A stretch of 64,000 nucleotides of DNA from Streptomyces kaniharaensis. GTDB taxonomy: Bacteria > Actinomycetota > Actinomycetes > Streptomycetales > Streptomycetaceae. The stretch spans positions 1,870,001 to 1,934,000 of the forward strand of contig NZ_WBOF01000001.1 in the NCBI RefSeq assembly GCF_009569385.1. Reading direction: 5' to 3'. The notes beneath the pieces were generated by a model. That model did not search any database and was not told where the DNA came from. It saw only the letters and a program-made list of their open reading frames with translations. Positions 28,096-37,720 of this stretch are shown one piece after another. Numbering within the stretch: the stretch's first letter is position 1; every line of letters starts with the position of its first letter. Made by a program: the position numbers and the translations under genes.

Positions 28096-28611
28096 CTAGA
28101 ACGGGCCGAGGCCGCCTGCGGTCAGGGTGCAGGCGGCCTCGCAGAGGGCGGAGCGGAGGACCCACGCGTCGGTGGGGCGGGCGGTGCGGTCGGCGCCGGT
28201 GGGGGGCATCACCCAGCGCGGGTCGGTCGCGGGCAGCAGCAGGGCACCGGCCGTACAGGAACTGCCCGGCAGGTGCCAGGTATCACTGGTGCCGGCCGGG
28301 ACGAAGAAGGAGAGGGTGCTGCCGTTGGGGCTCTGCAGCACGGCGCCGCAGGCGCGACGCAGCCGCAGGATGTCGACCGCTTCCAGGCCGTGGCGCAGGG
28401 CGACCGTCACGGTGTCGTAGGCGGTGAGCACGGTGCCCTCGTCGGGGCCGGGGCGGCGGCCGAGGCCCCGGCCGCCGCAGGAGGCGCGGCCGCCCTCGAC
28501 CGGACCGCGGCCGGGGATCCGGTCGTCGGCGAGGTCGGGGATCAGAGCCGGGACGGCTCCGGCGAGCACGCCTCCGACGACCGGTCGGTACTGCGGGAGT
28601 CCGGTGGCCAT
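28096..28611 (-). CDS. Conserved hypothetical protein
   Basis: 171 residues from the ATG at 28611, preceded by AGGAGG at 7 bases. A Gly-rich N-terminus is followed by a compact region (TVLTAYDTVTVALRHGLEAVDILRL, GAVLQSPNGSTLSFFVPAGTSDTWHLPG and DPRWVMPPTGADRTARPTDAWVLRSAL). It has the look of a small alpha/beta domain found in actinobacterial proteins of unknown function. It is divergent from the XRE/TPR-like regulator, so the two may be functionally linked. I do not recognise a specific family. Confidence 0.7.
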   Translation of the reverse strand: MATGLPQYRPVVGGVLAGAVPALIPDLADDRIPGRGPVEGGRASCGGRGLGRRPGPDEGTVLTAYDTVTVALRHGLEAVDILRLRRACGAVLQSPNGSTLSFFVPAGTSDTWHLPGSSCTAGALLLPATDPRWVMPPTGADRTARPTDAWVLRSALCEAACTLTAGGLGPF

Positions 28612-28991
28612 CCTGGCCCTCCTGTCACCTCGTCGTTTCGAAGCCGAGGCCGCCCGGGGCGTCCCGAGAGGTCCCGAGAGGTCCCGGGACTCCCCGGGGT
28701 TGTCCCGGGAGACCGGGGCCGCCGGGGCGGGCGGCAGGCCGGGGCGCGGCCTGGGCTTCCACGTACCAGGACAACGCGGCATCCGCGCCTCAGGCCACGG
28801 GGCGCATTACAGCAAGGCATGGCATTTCATGGCAGATCTCTGCAACACCGCCCGTTTTGCCCTGAATTGACACCACATCGACCACGAACCCAGTGTGTCC
28901 GGTCGGTGACTCCGGGTACTGTCGGTGGCGGGCCGCGGTGATCCATTCGGACCGCCCCGGACACCACACCCGTACCACCACGGAGCGCACC

Positions 28992-30590
<1,599 letters not shown>

Positions 30591-30650
30591 GCCGGCCGGG
30601 CATGGCCTGACCGGGTCGGGCCGGGTCGGCTCAGGCGATGTGACCGCGCG

Positions 30651-31307
30651 TCAGTGACCGGCGGTCAGGCCCTCCAGGTGGCCGAGGTCGTTCCAGACCT
30701 CCACCGCGGGCGCGCCGTACTCCCACGAGAGGACGCACAGCGCCGCCGTGCCGAGCTTGAACCGCTGCGCGAACTCGGGCGGCAGGCCGAGCCAGCGGGC
30801 GGTCAGGATGCGGAGCAGGTGCCCGTGCGCGAAGAGGATCACGTCCCGGTCGGCGCAGTGCATGACGGTGGTGTCCGGGTCCGGCACGCCGTGCTCGTCG
30901 TTGAGGTCGGCGAGGAAGGCGTCCACCCGGGCGGCCACCTCGGAGAGCTTCTCGCCGCCGGGCACGCCGTCGCGCCAGATGAGCCAGCCGGGGTGGTCGG
31001 TGGCCCGGATGTCCGTGCCGGTCCGGCCCTCGTACCGGCCGTAGTCCCACTCCATGAGTTCCGGGCGCTCCACCGCGCGGTCACCGAAGCCGGCCAGGGC
31101 GCAGGTCTCCTCGGCGCGGTCGAGCGGGCTGGTGTAGACGAGCGCGTCGGGCAGCCCGTTCCAGGGAGCCTTGGCCAGCCGGGCACCGAGCGCCCTGGCC
31201 ATCGCGCGGCCCTCCTCGGTGAGCGGGATGTCGGTGCGGCCGGTGTGGCGGCCGGTGGCGGACCACTCGGTCTCGCCGTGGCGGACCAGCACGATTCGGG
31301 CGGGCAT
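30651..31307 (-). CDS. Histidine phosphatase (phosphoglycerate-mutase superfamily)
   Basis: 218 residues from the ATG at 31307, with GAGGAG upstream; the longer frame to 31520 is rejected. The phosphohistidine motif [10 protein letters not shown] is at residues 7-16, with the superfamily partner Arg in SPLDRAEET, the acidic [11 protein letters not shown] and the second His in [11 protein letters not shown]. It dephosphorylates a small molecule; the substrate is unknown. Divergent from the nuclease-helicase operon, with a 224-base shared upstream region. Confidence 0.88.
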   Translation of the reverse strand: MPARIVLVRHGETEWSATGRHTGRTDIPLTEEGRAMARALGARLAKAPWNGLPDALVYTSPLDRAEETCALAGFGDRAVERPELMEWDYGRYEGRTGTDIRATDHPGWLIWRDGVPGGEKLSEVAARVDAFLADLNDEHGVPDPDTTVMHCADRDVILFAHGHLLRILTARWLGLPPEFAQRFKLGTAALCVLSWEYGAPAVEVWNDLGHLEGLTAGH

Positions 31308-31531
31308 GGGGGCTCCTCGCAGGGGGCGGCGGCAACGGTCGGTCTCACCCTTGAGCACCGGGTCCCATGATCTCTCACCCGCACGACGGGCACGATGCGG
31401 GGCAGGAGAAGGAGCGGACGCGGGGTGGGAGCAGCAGCGGGAAGGGTACGGGCCGAGAAAGCTCCGGAACGGTCCGGAACGCGTCGGGCCGCGCCGAATT
31501 GTCGGACCCGGATGCGACACTGGGCCGCACC

Positions 31532-32716
31532 ATGAACGTCTCGACGAACGCCCCGTCCCGCGCGCACTCCGAGCCGCTCGCCCAGCGGCTCGCCGAGCTG
31601 CGCGGTCCGGCGCCGCAGCGCAGTCTGAACGCCCGGTCCCTCGCCGCGCTGGCAGCCAATCCGGGCTGTCACCGCCGCGCCGTGCTCGACGCGGCCGGGG
31701 TGGACAAGTCCGCGCTGGCCTCCCGGCTGGGCCACCCGGCGCCGTTCGGGCAGTCCCCGTTCGCGATAGCCCGCGGCGTGATCTTCGAGTCCCGGCTGAA
31801 GGCGGACGGCTACGCGGCCCTGCTGGAACCGCTCCGCCGCCATCTCGGCGTCCCGGCGGACGGCGACGCCCCGCTGGTGGTGCCGGACCTGCTGCGCCGT
31901 TCCGGCCCCGCCGTCCGGGCGGACCGGACGGCCGAGGCGCTGGCCGCGGCCGCCGCCGACCCGGACGCCTGGACGCTGCTGGACCACCCGCTGCTGCGGC
32001 TCGACGTGGCCGGCAGCACCGCCTACCTGGAGCCGGACGCCGTCGTCGTCCACGGCGGGCGGTGCACGGTCGTCGAGATCAAGTCCTTCCCGGTGCTGGA
32101 CGGCAGCGCGGACCCGGCCAAGGTCGGCGCCGCCGCCCGGCAGGCCGCCGTGTACGTGCTGGCGCTCCAGCACGCCGCCGCCGCGCTCGCCGGCGAGGCA
32201 CTCGCGCCGGACCCGTACACCGAGCAGCGGTTGCCGGGCAGCCCCCGGCTGAGCGTGCTGCTGGTCTGCCCGAAGGACTTCAGCAACCGGCCGACCGCGG
32301 TCGCCGTCGACGTCCGCCGCGAGCTGGCCACCACCCGCCGCCAGCTGAGCCGGATGACCGGCATCGGCCGGCTGCTGGACGCGCTGCCGGCGGGTGCCGG
32401 CTTCGATCTGGCGGTGGACGAGGACGGCGGGCCGACCCGCTCCGCCGAGGAGCTGGCCGCATCGGTCGAGGCGGTGCCCGCCGCGTACAGCCCGGACTGC
32501 CTCTCGACCTGCGAGCTCGGCTTCCACTGCCGCGCCCGGGCCCGCTGCGGCGACCGGGTCGAGCAACTGGGCCGCGGCGTGCGCGGCGAACTGGGCAGCA
32601 TCCGCACGGTGACGCAGGCACTGGCCGCCGCCACCGGCAGCGGCACCGACGAGGCGGCGGAGCGGCTCGCGTACGCCGCCGCCCTGCGCGCCGAGGCCCT
32701 CGGGTCCGGCCGATGA
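31532..32716 (+). CDS. PD-(D/E)XK (RecB/Cas4-like) nuclease with candidate Fe-S cysteines
   Basis: 394 residues from the ATG at 31532; the open frame extends back to 31367. Nuclease core: RGVIFE (81-86, motif I), YLEPDAVV (Asp169), VVEIKSF (Glu182, Lys184) and [10 protein letters not shown] (Gln204, Tyr208, motif QxxxY). Cysteines stand at 46 (NPGCHRRA, before motif I) and at 323, 327, 333 and 339 ([17 protein letters not shown]). This is the split one-plus-three arrangement that holds a 4Fe-4S cluster in Cas4, AddB and Dna2, with one spare cysteine. Predicted Mg2+-dependent DNA exonuclease. Its TGA overlaps the ATG of the next gene (ATGA), and a SF1 helicase follows, so it should act as part of a nuclease-helicase machine. 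Confidence 0.85.
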   Translation: MNVSTNAPSRAHSEPLAQRLAELRGPAPQRSLNARSLAALAANPGCHRRAVLDAAGVDKSALASRLGHPAPFGQSPFAIARGVIFESRLKADGYAALLEPLRRHLGVPADGDAPLVVPDLLRRSGPAVRADRTAEALAAAAADPDAWTLLDHPLLRLDVAGSTAYLEPDAVVVHGGRCTVVEIKSFPVLDGSADPAKVGAAARQAAVYVLALQHAAAALAGEALAPDPYTEQRLPGSPRLSVLLVCPKDFSNRPTAVAVDVRRELATTRRQLSRMTGIGRLLDALPAGAGFDLAVDEDGGPTRSAEELAASVEAVPAAYSPDCLSTCELGFHCRARARCGDRVEQLGRGVRGELGSIRTVTQALAAATGSGTDEAAERLAYAAALRAEALGSGR

Positions 32717-34344
32717 GCCTCCTCACCACCCTCGCCCGGCTGGAGGCCGTTCGCAGCGGGCGGGCCGAGCCGCTGGCCACCGTCCGGCACCGGCACCTCT
32801 CCGACCGCCCGATGGTGGTCGTCCCGCTGACCGCCGCCGGTGAGGCGGGCGCGCCGCTGGCCGTCCTGCTCGGCACCGACCGGGACGCGCCCCGGCTGCA
32901 CGTGGTGCCGCAGCCGCTCAACCGCACTCTGCGCTTCGACTACCTGGCCGAGCTGGCCGCCGATCTGCTGCCCTACCTGGAGTCCTTCGGCACCGAGGTG
33001 GAGCAGATCGAGGGCTCCGAGAAGGATCCGGAGACCGGCGAGAAGACCCAGGTGTTCCACGAGCTGTGCGCCGACGCGCCGCAGCTGATCGTGCCGAACG
33101 GCGCGGGCGTGCACCACCTCGCGCTGCTCGGCCGCTCCACCCGGTTCCGACGCACCGTCGAGGACGACGAGCCGGGCCCGTACCCGGCGCCGGTGCGGGT
33201 GCCGCTGCTCGGCCGCTGGCTCACCCACCTCACCGACCGCGCCCAGGTGCCCGGCTCCAGCCTGCTGCTCCCGATGACCGGCCTGCTGGCCCGGCACTGG
33301 GCGACCGGCCAGAGCCACCTGGAGGACCAGCACCTGGCCGCCCGGCTGGCCTGGCACTTCCCGCCGGACGGCCTGACCGGCGCCGAGGCTGCCGAGCGCG
33401 CCGAGTCCGCCCGGGACGAGCGGGGCCAGCTGCTGCACCCGCCGGCCGGCCCGGCCACCGACCCGCGGTTCGACGAGGTCGTGCTCGGCCCGGCGATCGC
33501 CCGCTACGACGCCGCCGCCTCCGCCCTGCTGCACAGCACCGACCAGCGGGACGACGCGGGCGCCGCGCGCGCCCGGGAGGCCGTCCGGGACGCCGTCGAG
33601 CGGCTCCGCGAGGAACTGACCGCCGTCCTGCTGCCCACCTGGCACGACGTCTGGCGCGGCATCGACCTGCTTCGCACGCTGCCGCCGGCCGGACACCTGG
33701 CGGAGCGCTGGACCGGCGACCGCTGGTCGTACACCGGCCACCGGGACCGGCTGGCGGCCGGCGAGCCGCCGCAGCCCCGGCAGGACGACGCGGTGACGGC
33801 CGCCCGCAAGCTGGCCCAGCGCGAGCGCGAGCAGGCCCGGCTGGACGTCCAGGAGGCGCTGGACGACCCGCTGGCGATGGCCGAACACCGGCTGGCGGGC
33901 GAGGCGTTCGCCGGCGTGGTGACCGAGGTGGTGCCGGAGTACGACACCACCGGCCGCTCCCCCAAGCCGCGCCCGCTGGTCACCCTCCGGACCGCCGACC
34001 GCCCGCACGCCGACCTCGGCCGGGAGGCCCACCGGGTGTGGGCGTCCCCCCGGCCGGAGGCCGGCGCGGGGCCGTCCGCACAAAAGGCCGAGATCGTCGC
34101 GGTCGACCCGGCCGAGGGCACCGTCACGCTGCGGATCCTGTCCGGGATGGGCCGCCGGAAGGAGCCCGAGCCGGGCAGCGTGCCCGAGCCCGGCGAGGCG
34201 GTCCTGTTCACCCTGTTCGAGCTGACGGTCCGCCAGTCCGCGCCGCTGCCCGAGCCGGACGACACCCCGTGGACGCACGGCGGCCCGCCCGGCTCGGCGC
34301 CCGAGTCCGCCCCGTCCGCATCCGCCTTCGACGAGTGGGAGTGA
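32713..34344 (+). CDS. Unknown protein between nuclease and helicase, possible helicase accessory/stalk-barrel subunit
   Basis: 543 residues, start overlapping the nuclease stop by 4 bases. I recognise no named family. The N-terminal ~200 residues are mixed alpha/beta (LHVVPQPLNRTLRFDYLAELAADLLPYLES; VFHELCADAPQLIVPNGAGVHHLALLG). A helical, charged middle (about 230-400) includes a probable coiled-coil (AARKLAQREREQARLDVQEALDD). The C-terminal ~120 residues are beta-rich (FAGVVTEVVPEYD, KAEIVAVDPAEGTVTLRILSGM, GEAVLFTLFELTV) and resemble in pattern the beta-barrel inserted before the motor in UPF1/DNA2 helicases. That comparison is inference. An acidic tail ends in DEWE. The helicase starts 8 bases later. 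Confidence 0.75.
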   Translation: MSLLTTLARLEAVRSGRAEPLATVRHRHLSDRPMVVVPLTAAGEAGAPLAVLLGTDRDAPRLHVVPQPLNRTLRFDYLAELAADLLPYLESFGTEVEQIEGSEKDPETGEKTQVFHELCADAPQLIVPNGAGVHHLALLGRSTRFRRTVEDDEPGPYPAPVRVPLLGRWLTHLTDRAQVPGSSLLLPMTGLLARHWATGQSHLEDQHLAARLAWHFPPDGLTGAEAAERAESARDERGQLLHPPAGPATDPRFDEVVLGPAIARYDAAASALLHSTDQRDDAGAARAREAVRDAVERLREELTAVLLPTWHDVWRGIDLLRTLPPAGHLAERWTGDRWSYTGHRDRLAAGEPPQPRQDDAVTAARKLAQREREQARLDVQEALDDPLAMAEHRLAGEAFAGVVTEVVPEYDTTGRSPKPRPLVTLRTADRPHADLGREAHRVWASPRPEAGAGPSAQKAEIVAVDPAEGTVTLRILSGMGRRKEPEPGSVPEPGEAVLFTLFELTVRQSAPLPEPDDTPWTHGGPPGSAPESAPSASAFDEWE

Positions 34345-34352
34345 GCCGCGAC

Positions 34353-35705
34353 ATGAGCACCGAGGAGGCCCCGGGCGCGGCGGCCGACGCCGCGGTGGCC
34401 CGGATCCTGGCGGCGACCGTCCGCCCGCCGGCCGGCGCCCCGCGCGGTGTGGTGGTGGACTCGCCGCCCGGCGCCGGCAAGTCGACGCTCGTGGTACGCG
34501 CAGCCCGGGAGCTCGTCGAGTCCGGCGAGCGGCTGATGATCGTCGCCCAGACCAACGGCCAGGTGGACGACCTGGTCGGTCGACTGGCCGAGAAGGCACC
34601 GGAGTTGACGATCGGCCGGCTGCACGCCGCGGACTCCCGGCCGGGCCCGGAGGTGCTGCGGCACGCCAACGTGACGCCCTCCGACAAGGTCGCGGAGCTG
34701 GTCGAGCACGACGTCGTGATCTCCACCTCCGCCAAGTGGCAGTGGGTGCGGGCCGAGGCGCCGTGGCGGCACGCGATCGTCGACGAGGCGTACCAGATGC
34801 GCTCGGACGCGCTGCTCGCGGTGGCCCGGCTGTTCGAACGGGCGCTGTTCGTCGGTGACCCGGGCCAGCTGGACCCGTTCACCGTGGTCGGCACCGAGCA
34901 GTGGGCGGGCCTGTCCTACGACCCGTCGAGCAGCGCCGTGGTCACCATGCTGGCGCACAACCCGCAGATCGAGCCGCACCGGCTGCCGGTCTCCTGGCGG
35001 CTGCCGGCCAGCGCGGCGCCGCTGATCTCGGACGCGTTCTACCCGTACACGCCGTTCCGCTCCGGCACCGGCCCGGACGAGCGCCGGCTCACCGCCGCCG
35101 TCCGGACGGACGGCTCGGCGCTGGACGCGGCGATCGACCGGGCGGCCGAGCACGGCTGGGCGCTGCTGGAGCTGCCCGCCCGGCACACCGTGCGGACCGA
35201 CCCGCAGGCGGTGGCGGCCGTCGCGGCCACCGTCCGCCGGCTGCTGGAGCGCGGGTTGACCGCACACTCCGAGCAGGGCGAGGCCCCGCTCACCGCGGAC
35301 CGGATCGCGGTCGGCACCGCCCACCGGGACCAGGCGGCCGCCGTGCGCGCGGCACTGCTCAAGGCGGGCGTCCCGGTGGACGGCGCGGCCGGCCCGGCGG
35401 TCACCGTGGACACCGCCAACCGGCTGCAGGGCCGGGAGTACGACGTCACCGTCGTCCTGCACCCGCTCTCCGGGCGGCCCGACGCCACCGCCTTCCACCT
35501 GGAGACGGGCCGGCTCTGCGTGCTCGCCTCCCGCCACCGGCACGCGTGCATCGTGGTGGCCCGGGCCGGGATCGCCGAGCTGCTGGACGAGCATCCGTCC
35601 ACCGAGCCGGTGCAGTTGGGCGTCTCGGTCAGGTTCCCGGACGGCTGGGAGGCCAACCACCAGGTGCTGCACCACCTGACCGGGCACCGGGTGCACCTGC
35701 GCTGA
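34353..35705 (+). CDS. SF1 (UPF1/DNA2-like) DNA/RNA helicase motor
   Basis: 450 residues from the ATG at 34353, 8 bases after the preceding stop. All superfamily 1 motifs are visible: Walker A SPPGAGKST (37-45), Ia AQTNGQVDDL (65-74), II VDEAYQM (143-149), III GDPGQLDP (168-175), IV VSWRLP, V VDTANRLQGREYDVTVVL and VI LASRHRHACIVV. The motor is minimal: it lacks the N-terminal nuclease and barrel domains that DNA2-type proteins carry on the same chain, which are instead encoded by the two upstream genes. Predicted ATP-driven 5'-3' translocase; DNA repair, end processing or defence are all possible roles. Confidence 0.88.
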   Translation: MSTEEAPGAAADAAVARILAATVRPPAGAPRGVVVDSPPGAGKSTLVVRAARELVESGERLMIVAQTNGQVDDLVGRLAEKAPELTIGRLHAADSRPGPEVLRHANVTPSDKVAELVEHDVVISTSAKWQWVRAEAPWRHAIVDEAYQMRSDALLAVARLFERALFVGDPGQLDPFTVVGTEQWAGLSYDPSSSAVVTMLAHNPQIEPHRLPVSWRLPASAAPLISDAFYPYTPFRSGTGPDERRLTAAVRTDGSALDAAIDRAAEHGWALLELPARHTVRTDPQAVAAVAATVRRLLERGLTAHSEQGEAPLTADRIAVGTAHRDQAAAVRAALLKAGVPVDGAAGPAVTVDTANRLQGREYDVTVVLHPLSGRPDATAFHLETGRLCVLASRHRHACIVVARAGIAELLDEHPSTEPVQLGVSVRFPDGWEANHQVLHHLTGHRVHLR

Positions 35706-35739
35706 GCGGGCCCCGGGGTCAGTCCCCCGGGCCCAGGCG

Positions 35740-36054
35740 TCAGCCCTCGGTCTCGCAGAGCGCGTAGGCCGTGACGACGCCGAGCTCGGCGCGGGCCGAC
35801 CAGGTGCCGGGGTCGCTGGGGACCGGGGCGTTGACCAGGACGGTGTCGCCCGGGGCGGCCGGGGCGAAGGTGTAGCCGCCGCCGGTCAGGTGGGTGTGGG
35901 CGGGGCAGGTCGCGGTCGACCAGCCGCCGGGGGCGCTCCTCGCGCCGGTCACCACGACCGTGGTCTCGGCGGCGACGGCGGCGGGGGCCGCCACGAGAAC
36001 GAGGGGCAGGGCAAGGGGCAGAGCGAGGGCCGGCAGGGCCTTCCGTGCGCGCAT
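35740..36054 (-). CDS. Small secreted protein
   Basis: 104 residues from the ATG at 36054, with AAGGAG upstream. A classical Sec signal peptide (MRARKALPALALPLALPLVL, cleavage near AVA-AE) is followed by a ~76-residue mature domain with two Cys (TATCPAHTHLTGGGY and YALCETEG) that could form one disulfide. The Gly/Pro-rich beta pattern suggests a small extracellular binding domain. Function unknown. Convergent with the helicase gene, 34 bases apart. Confidence 0.75.
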   Translation of the reverse strand: MRARKALPALALPLALPLVLVAAPAAVAAETTVVVTGARSAPGGWSTATCPAHTHLTGGGYTFAPAAPGDTVLVNAPVPSDPGTWSARAELGVVTAYALCETEG

Positions 36055-36322
36055 GGTTCTCCTTGGACTGCTGCCGGTAGCCGGCAGGGGACGGATCACC
36101 CGGGACAACGCCGCAGCCCGGGCCGCGATGACGCCGCGAGTCCGGGATCACCCGAAGGTGTCCGGGGTGCGCCGGGGGCGCGCCCCGGGGAATAGCGCCC
36201 GCACGTGCACCGTTCCGTCATCGGCGGCCGCCGCGCGACAATGGACGACGGCCCCGACCGGGCGGCGCGGCCCGGAGCAACCGCCGTCCGCCCCCTCATC
36301 GAGCACCCGGAGGTGTCCGTCC

Positions 36323-36697
36323 ATGCCCGACTCCCACGCGATGGCGTCCGATCCCGGCGGTCCGTCCGCGTCCGCCCGGCGCCAGCGCCCGGCGCACCTG
36401 CTGTTCGAGCCGCAGGCCGCCGAGCCGGAGGCGGAGCGCTTCTTCGACCTGGAGTCGATCGACGACCCGGCCGAGCTGCTGCGCCGCTCGACCGAGCTGG
36501 CGCTGGCCTTCCGCGCCGCCGCCGAGCGGGCCACGGACTTCCAGGCGGTCGCCGCGGCGCAGCTCGCGGACCCCCGCCGGTTCGACGCGCTGTCGGACGC
36601 CGAGATCGCGGAGCGGGCGGACTGGACCCCCGACTACGCCGCCAAGATGATCGAGTACGGCCGCGGCCTGCTCCAGCCGCGCCGCCACGAGGACTGA
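36323..36697 (+). CDS. Conserved small hypothetical protein
   Basis: 124 residues from the ATG at 36323, with GGAGGT 8 bases upstream. A disordered N-terminal 40 residues is followed by a helical region (FFDLESIDDPAELLRRSTELALAFRAAAERATDFQAVAAAQL, then DALSDAEIAERADWTPDYAAKMIEYG). The last part resembles a short winged or homeodomain-like recognition segment, but I cannot assign a family. It lies between the nuclease-helicase block and the primase-like gene. Confidence 0.65.
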   Translation: MPDSHAMASDPGGPSASARRQRPAHLLFEPQAAEPEAERFFDLESIDDPAELLRRSTELALAFRAAAERATDFQAVAAAQLADPRRFDALSDAEIAERADWTPDYAAKMIEYGRGLLQPRRHED

Positions 36698-36698
36698 A

Positions 36699-36750
36699 CC
36701 GGCGAGAACAAGGCGGCGAAACAAGGCGGCGAGAACAGGCGGCGAAAACA
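36699..36750. repeat. Four 13-bp tandem repeats, GGCGGCGARAACA type
   Basis: Four 13-bp units directly after the stop of the 124-residue gene (36699, 36712, 36725, 36738), diverging only at one or two bases. A hairpin with the 8-bp arm GGGAAGGG follows at 36771-36790 and may be the terminator of that gene. Confidence 0.75.
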
Positions 36751-36770
36751 GGCCTCTGGCATATGCGCGC

Positions 36771-36790
36771 GGGAAGGGTACGCCCTTCCC
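36771..36790. terminator. Hairpin GGGAAGGG / CCCTTCCC
   Basis: An 8-bp perfect stem with a 4-base loop (TACG) between the small hypothetical gene and the start of the primase-like gene. Possible terminator or a structure near the ribosome-binding region of the next gene, whose GTG start lies 8 bases further on. Confidence 0.5.
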
Positions 36791-36797
36791 CGTCGCC

Positions 36798-37418
36798 GTG
36801 TCCGGCAAACGGCGTTTTCCCTCTCACCGGTCCCGCGCGCCGCGCACCCTGCTGTGCGTGGACATCTGGACGACGCATCAGTCGGTGGAGTACGTCACCG
36901 TCGCCGGGGAGGCCTGGCTGGCCTCCGCGAGCGAGTACCCGCGCAGCATGCGCGCCCTGTGGGAGTCGCGCCCGTGGGCGCCCTCGGTGCTGCCCTGCGG
37001 GCGGGTCTTCGACGTGATCAGCATGCCGTCCCTGTTCGGCCGCCGGGTGCTGGACGAGTTGTGGGCCTCCGGGCCGGGTTGCGGGCCGGTCGCCGTCTAC
37101 CGGGGTCGGATCCTGCTGTTCGTCCAGCCCGGCGCGGCGGCCCGGCTGCGGCGGCTGCTGGCCTGGGAGGAGTGGGCCCGGGACGTGCCGCCGCTGCTGT
37201 GCCACGGCAGGGGGGACGCGGTGACGGTGCCGCCGGTGCAGCGGATGATGAACGGCCCGCAGTCGCCCGGTCTGGGTGCGGGCCGGTGGATCGTCGCGCC
37301 GGAGGACCGGGAGCCGTGGCTGCCGGGCGCCTCCGTGGTGCTGTGGGCGTGCGTCCGGGCGGCGCGCGAGCCCGTCGCGGCCGAATCCGCCGGGGCGGCG
37401 GCGGTGACCGGCGGGTGA
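36798..37418 (+). CDS. Hypothetical protein, possibly related to bifunctional primase/polymerase-like proteins
   Basis: 206 residues from a GTG at 36798; the start is uncertain. The segment SVLPCGRVFDVISMPSLFGRRVLDEL, GPVAVYRGRILLFVQPG and DVPPLLCHGRGDAVTVPP matches, from memory, the C-terminal part of streptomycete proteins annotated as bifunctional DNA primase/polymerase. The Asp/Glu metal triad of a working primase-polymerase cannot be recognised here, so it may be only a structural relative. It stands just before a tRNA-Lys gene and 1.1 kb from the nuclease-helicase operon. Confidence 0.6.
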   Translation: MSGKRRFPSHRSRAPRTLLCVDIWTTHQSVEYVTVAGEAWLASASEYPRSMRALWESRPWAPSVLPCGRVFDVISMPSLFGRRVLDELWASGPGCGPVAVYRGRILLFVQPGAAARLRRLLAWEEWARDVPPLLCHGRGDAVTVPPVQRMMNGPQSPGLGAGRWIVAPEDREPWLPGASVVLWACVRAAREPVAAESAGAAAVTGG

Positions 37419-37465
37419 ACGCCGGGCGACCGGTATTCGATTTTGGTTCGGGCCGGGGACGCTGC

Positions 37466-37471
37466 TAGAGT
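37466..37471 (+). promoter_or_regulatory. -10 box of tRNA-Lys copy 1
   Basis: TAGAGT, 15 bases before the tRNA. The other three copies have TAATGT, TAATGT and TATTGT at exactly the same distance, so each gene has its own conserved promoter. Confidence 0.65.
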
Positions 37472-37486
37472 CTTCCCCGTCAGCAG

Positions 37487-37560
37487 GCGCCGCTAGCTCA
37501 GTTGGTTAGAGCAGCTGACTCTTAATCAGCGGGTCCGGGGTTCGAGTCCCTGGCGGCGCA
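37487..37560 (+). tRNA. tRNA-Lys (CTT), copy 1
   Basis: 74 bases. Acceptor GCGCCGC pairs with GCGGCGC, discriminator A, anticodon CTT in the loop CTCTTAA, T loop TTCGAGT. CCA is not encoded. Identical in sequence to the three other copies in this window. Confidence 0.97.
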
Positions 37561-37567
37561 CAGACAG

Positions 37568-37603
37568 CCGAGAGGCCCCTTGTGAAAGCGAGGGGCCTCT
37601 CGG
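37568..37603 (+). terminator. Terminator after tRNA-Lys copy 1
   Basis: A 13-bp perfect stem (CCGAGAGGCCCCT and complement) with a 10-base loop. Confidence 0.85.
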
Positions 37604-37720
37604 CGTATTCCGGCGACGTATTCCGGCAGTGGCAGGCGTCTTCCGCGGCGGCCCCGAGAAGGCGGCACCCGAGAGCCGGGGCCGCCCGCCGAAAGGCGGA
37701 CGGCCCCGGGCTCCCAGGGC

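Noticed and set aside
35894..36322. N-terminal extension of the 124-residue protein
   Set aside because: It overlaps the divergent secreted-protein gene, and the ATG at 36323 has a good ribosome binding site.
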